Notes under the pieces: model-generated
Told to the model about the DNA's origin: nothing
The model's database searches: none
The model's input: only the letters and a program-made list of their open reading frames with translations
Position numbers and translations under genes: made by a program
NCBI GenBank assembly: GCA_029288195.1
Contig: JARFPR010000024.1
Coordinates: 1-6,898, forward strand
DNA from: Gammaproteobacteria bacterium
GTDB taxonomy: Bacteria; Pseudomonadota; Gammaproteobacteria; GCA-001735895
Direction of reading: 5' to 3'
DNA: 6,898 nucleotides
In this document: one piece after another, positions 6,404 to 6,898 of the stretch
Layout: each line of letters starts with the position of its first letter
Numbering within the stretch: position 1 is the stretch's first letter

Positions 6404-6898
6404 ATGGGACATAATGATATAAATCGGGAAAAACTATTCGAAGTAAAAGATCTCAGGATCAGCGCCACCAACGATGACGGCGAAGAAGTTCCGATCGTCA
6501 AGGGCGTCAGCTTCGATATCCACAAGGGTGAAGTGGTCGCGCTAATCGGTGAATCCGGTTCCGGTAAGACCACAATATCGCTGGCGACACTGGCATATAC
6601 CAAGCCGGGTCTGCATTTTTCAGGTGGCGAGTGCCAACTGTTCGGTAAGGACGTTTTGACCATGCCGCCATTGAGCCAGCGCGAACTGCGGGGTGGCAAC
6701 GTCGCCTATCTTGCGCAAAGTGCCGCGGCGACCTTCAATCCGGCGATCACAATCAACGAACAGGTCACCGAGGCGGCAGTATTGCATGGCCGTCTGACGC
6801 AGCAACAGGCTAATGATCGGGCGATCGAGCTCTACCATGCGCTGGAGTTGCCCGATGCCGATCGTATCGGATTCCGTTATCCACACCAGGTGTCGGGC
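6404..6898 (+). CDS. ABC importer ATP-binding protein, DppD/OppD-like (C-terminal part beyond window)
   Basis: Cytoplasmic ATPase subunit that energises the importer; 165 codons are present and the frame is open at the window end. Seen: an N-terminal beta-strand region FEVKDLRIS (12-20), VKGVSFDIHKGEVVALIG (32-49), a perfect Walker A motif GESGSGKTT (49-57) with Lys55, and the Q-loop Gln105 in AYLAQSAAATFNPAITI (101-117), which corresponds to the DppD/OppD pattern Q-[DE]-P...LNP. The QSAAA form instead of QDP is a subfamily feature. The window ends at YPHQVSG (159-165), exactly at the start of the ABC signature LSGGQ, so Walker B and the H-loop cannot be checked. The ATG is 4 bases after the permease stop with only a weak purine run before it, suggesting translational coupling. 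Whether it is a single ATPase or a fused DppD-DppF protein cannot be decided. Confidence 0.93.
   Translation, partial: MGHNDINREKLFEVKDLRISATNDDGEEVPIVKGVSFDIHKGEVVALIGESGSGKTTISLATLAYTKPGLHFSGGECQLFGKDVLTMPPLSQRELRGGNVAYLAQSAAATFNPAITINEQVTEAAVLHGRLTQQQANDRAIELYHALELPDADRIGFRYPHQVSG

Noticed and set aside
6307..6699. 130-codon minus-strand open frame crossing the permease-ATPase junction
   Set aside because: Both plus-strand genes have conserved motifs across this stretch, and the antisense product resembles no family I recognise.

Overview
The window looks like a chromosomal segment from a Gram-negative proteobacterium, probably a gammaproteobacterium and possibly marine. This is an inference from the moderate G+C content, the Shine-Dalgarno use, the Tat-exported binding protein, and a DinF-type MATE pump and a YcaD-like MFS protein that both resemble proteobacterial families. 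It shows no mobile element, CRISPR array, tRNA or rRNA. All six protein genes belong to known families, and I see no clearly new multi-gene system.

Layout: the left part (1-2524) is on the minus strand. It holds a YcaD-like major facilitator transporter (1259-2524), followed 18 bases downstream by a DinF-subfamily MATE efflux protein (start at 1240) that runs off the left edge. The two probably form one transcription unit. A 272-base divergent intergenic region (2525-2796) holds a candidate sigma70 promoter for the rightward operon and two short inverted repeats that could be operators.

The right part (2797-6898) is on the plus strand and is an ABC importer operon of the peptide/nickel (Dpp/Opp) family. 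Its order is: a Tat-exported family-5 solute-binding protein (2797-4416), a strong terminator-like hairpin (4442-4474), a DppB-like permease (4510-5460), a DppC-like permease (5476-6399), and the N-terminal part of a DppD-like ATPase (6404 to the window end, cut at the ABC signature motif). The binding protein would capture a solute in the periplasm, the two permeases form the membrane channel, and the ATPase drives uptake.

The most interesting points are the perfect 12-bp terminator hairpin inside the operon, which may keep the binding protein in excess over the membrane parts; the 7-7-7 inverted repeat at the expected transcription start of the operon; and the binding protein's apparent lack of the acidic residue that anchors the peptide amino group in DppA and OppA. 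The last point makes a plain di- or oligopeptide ligand doubtful.
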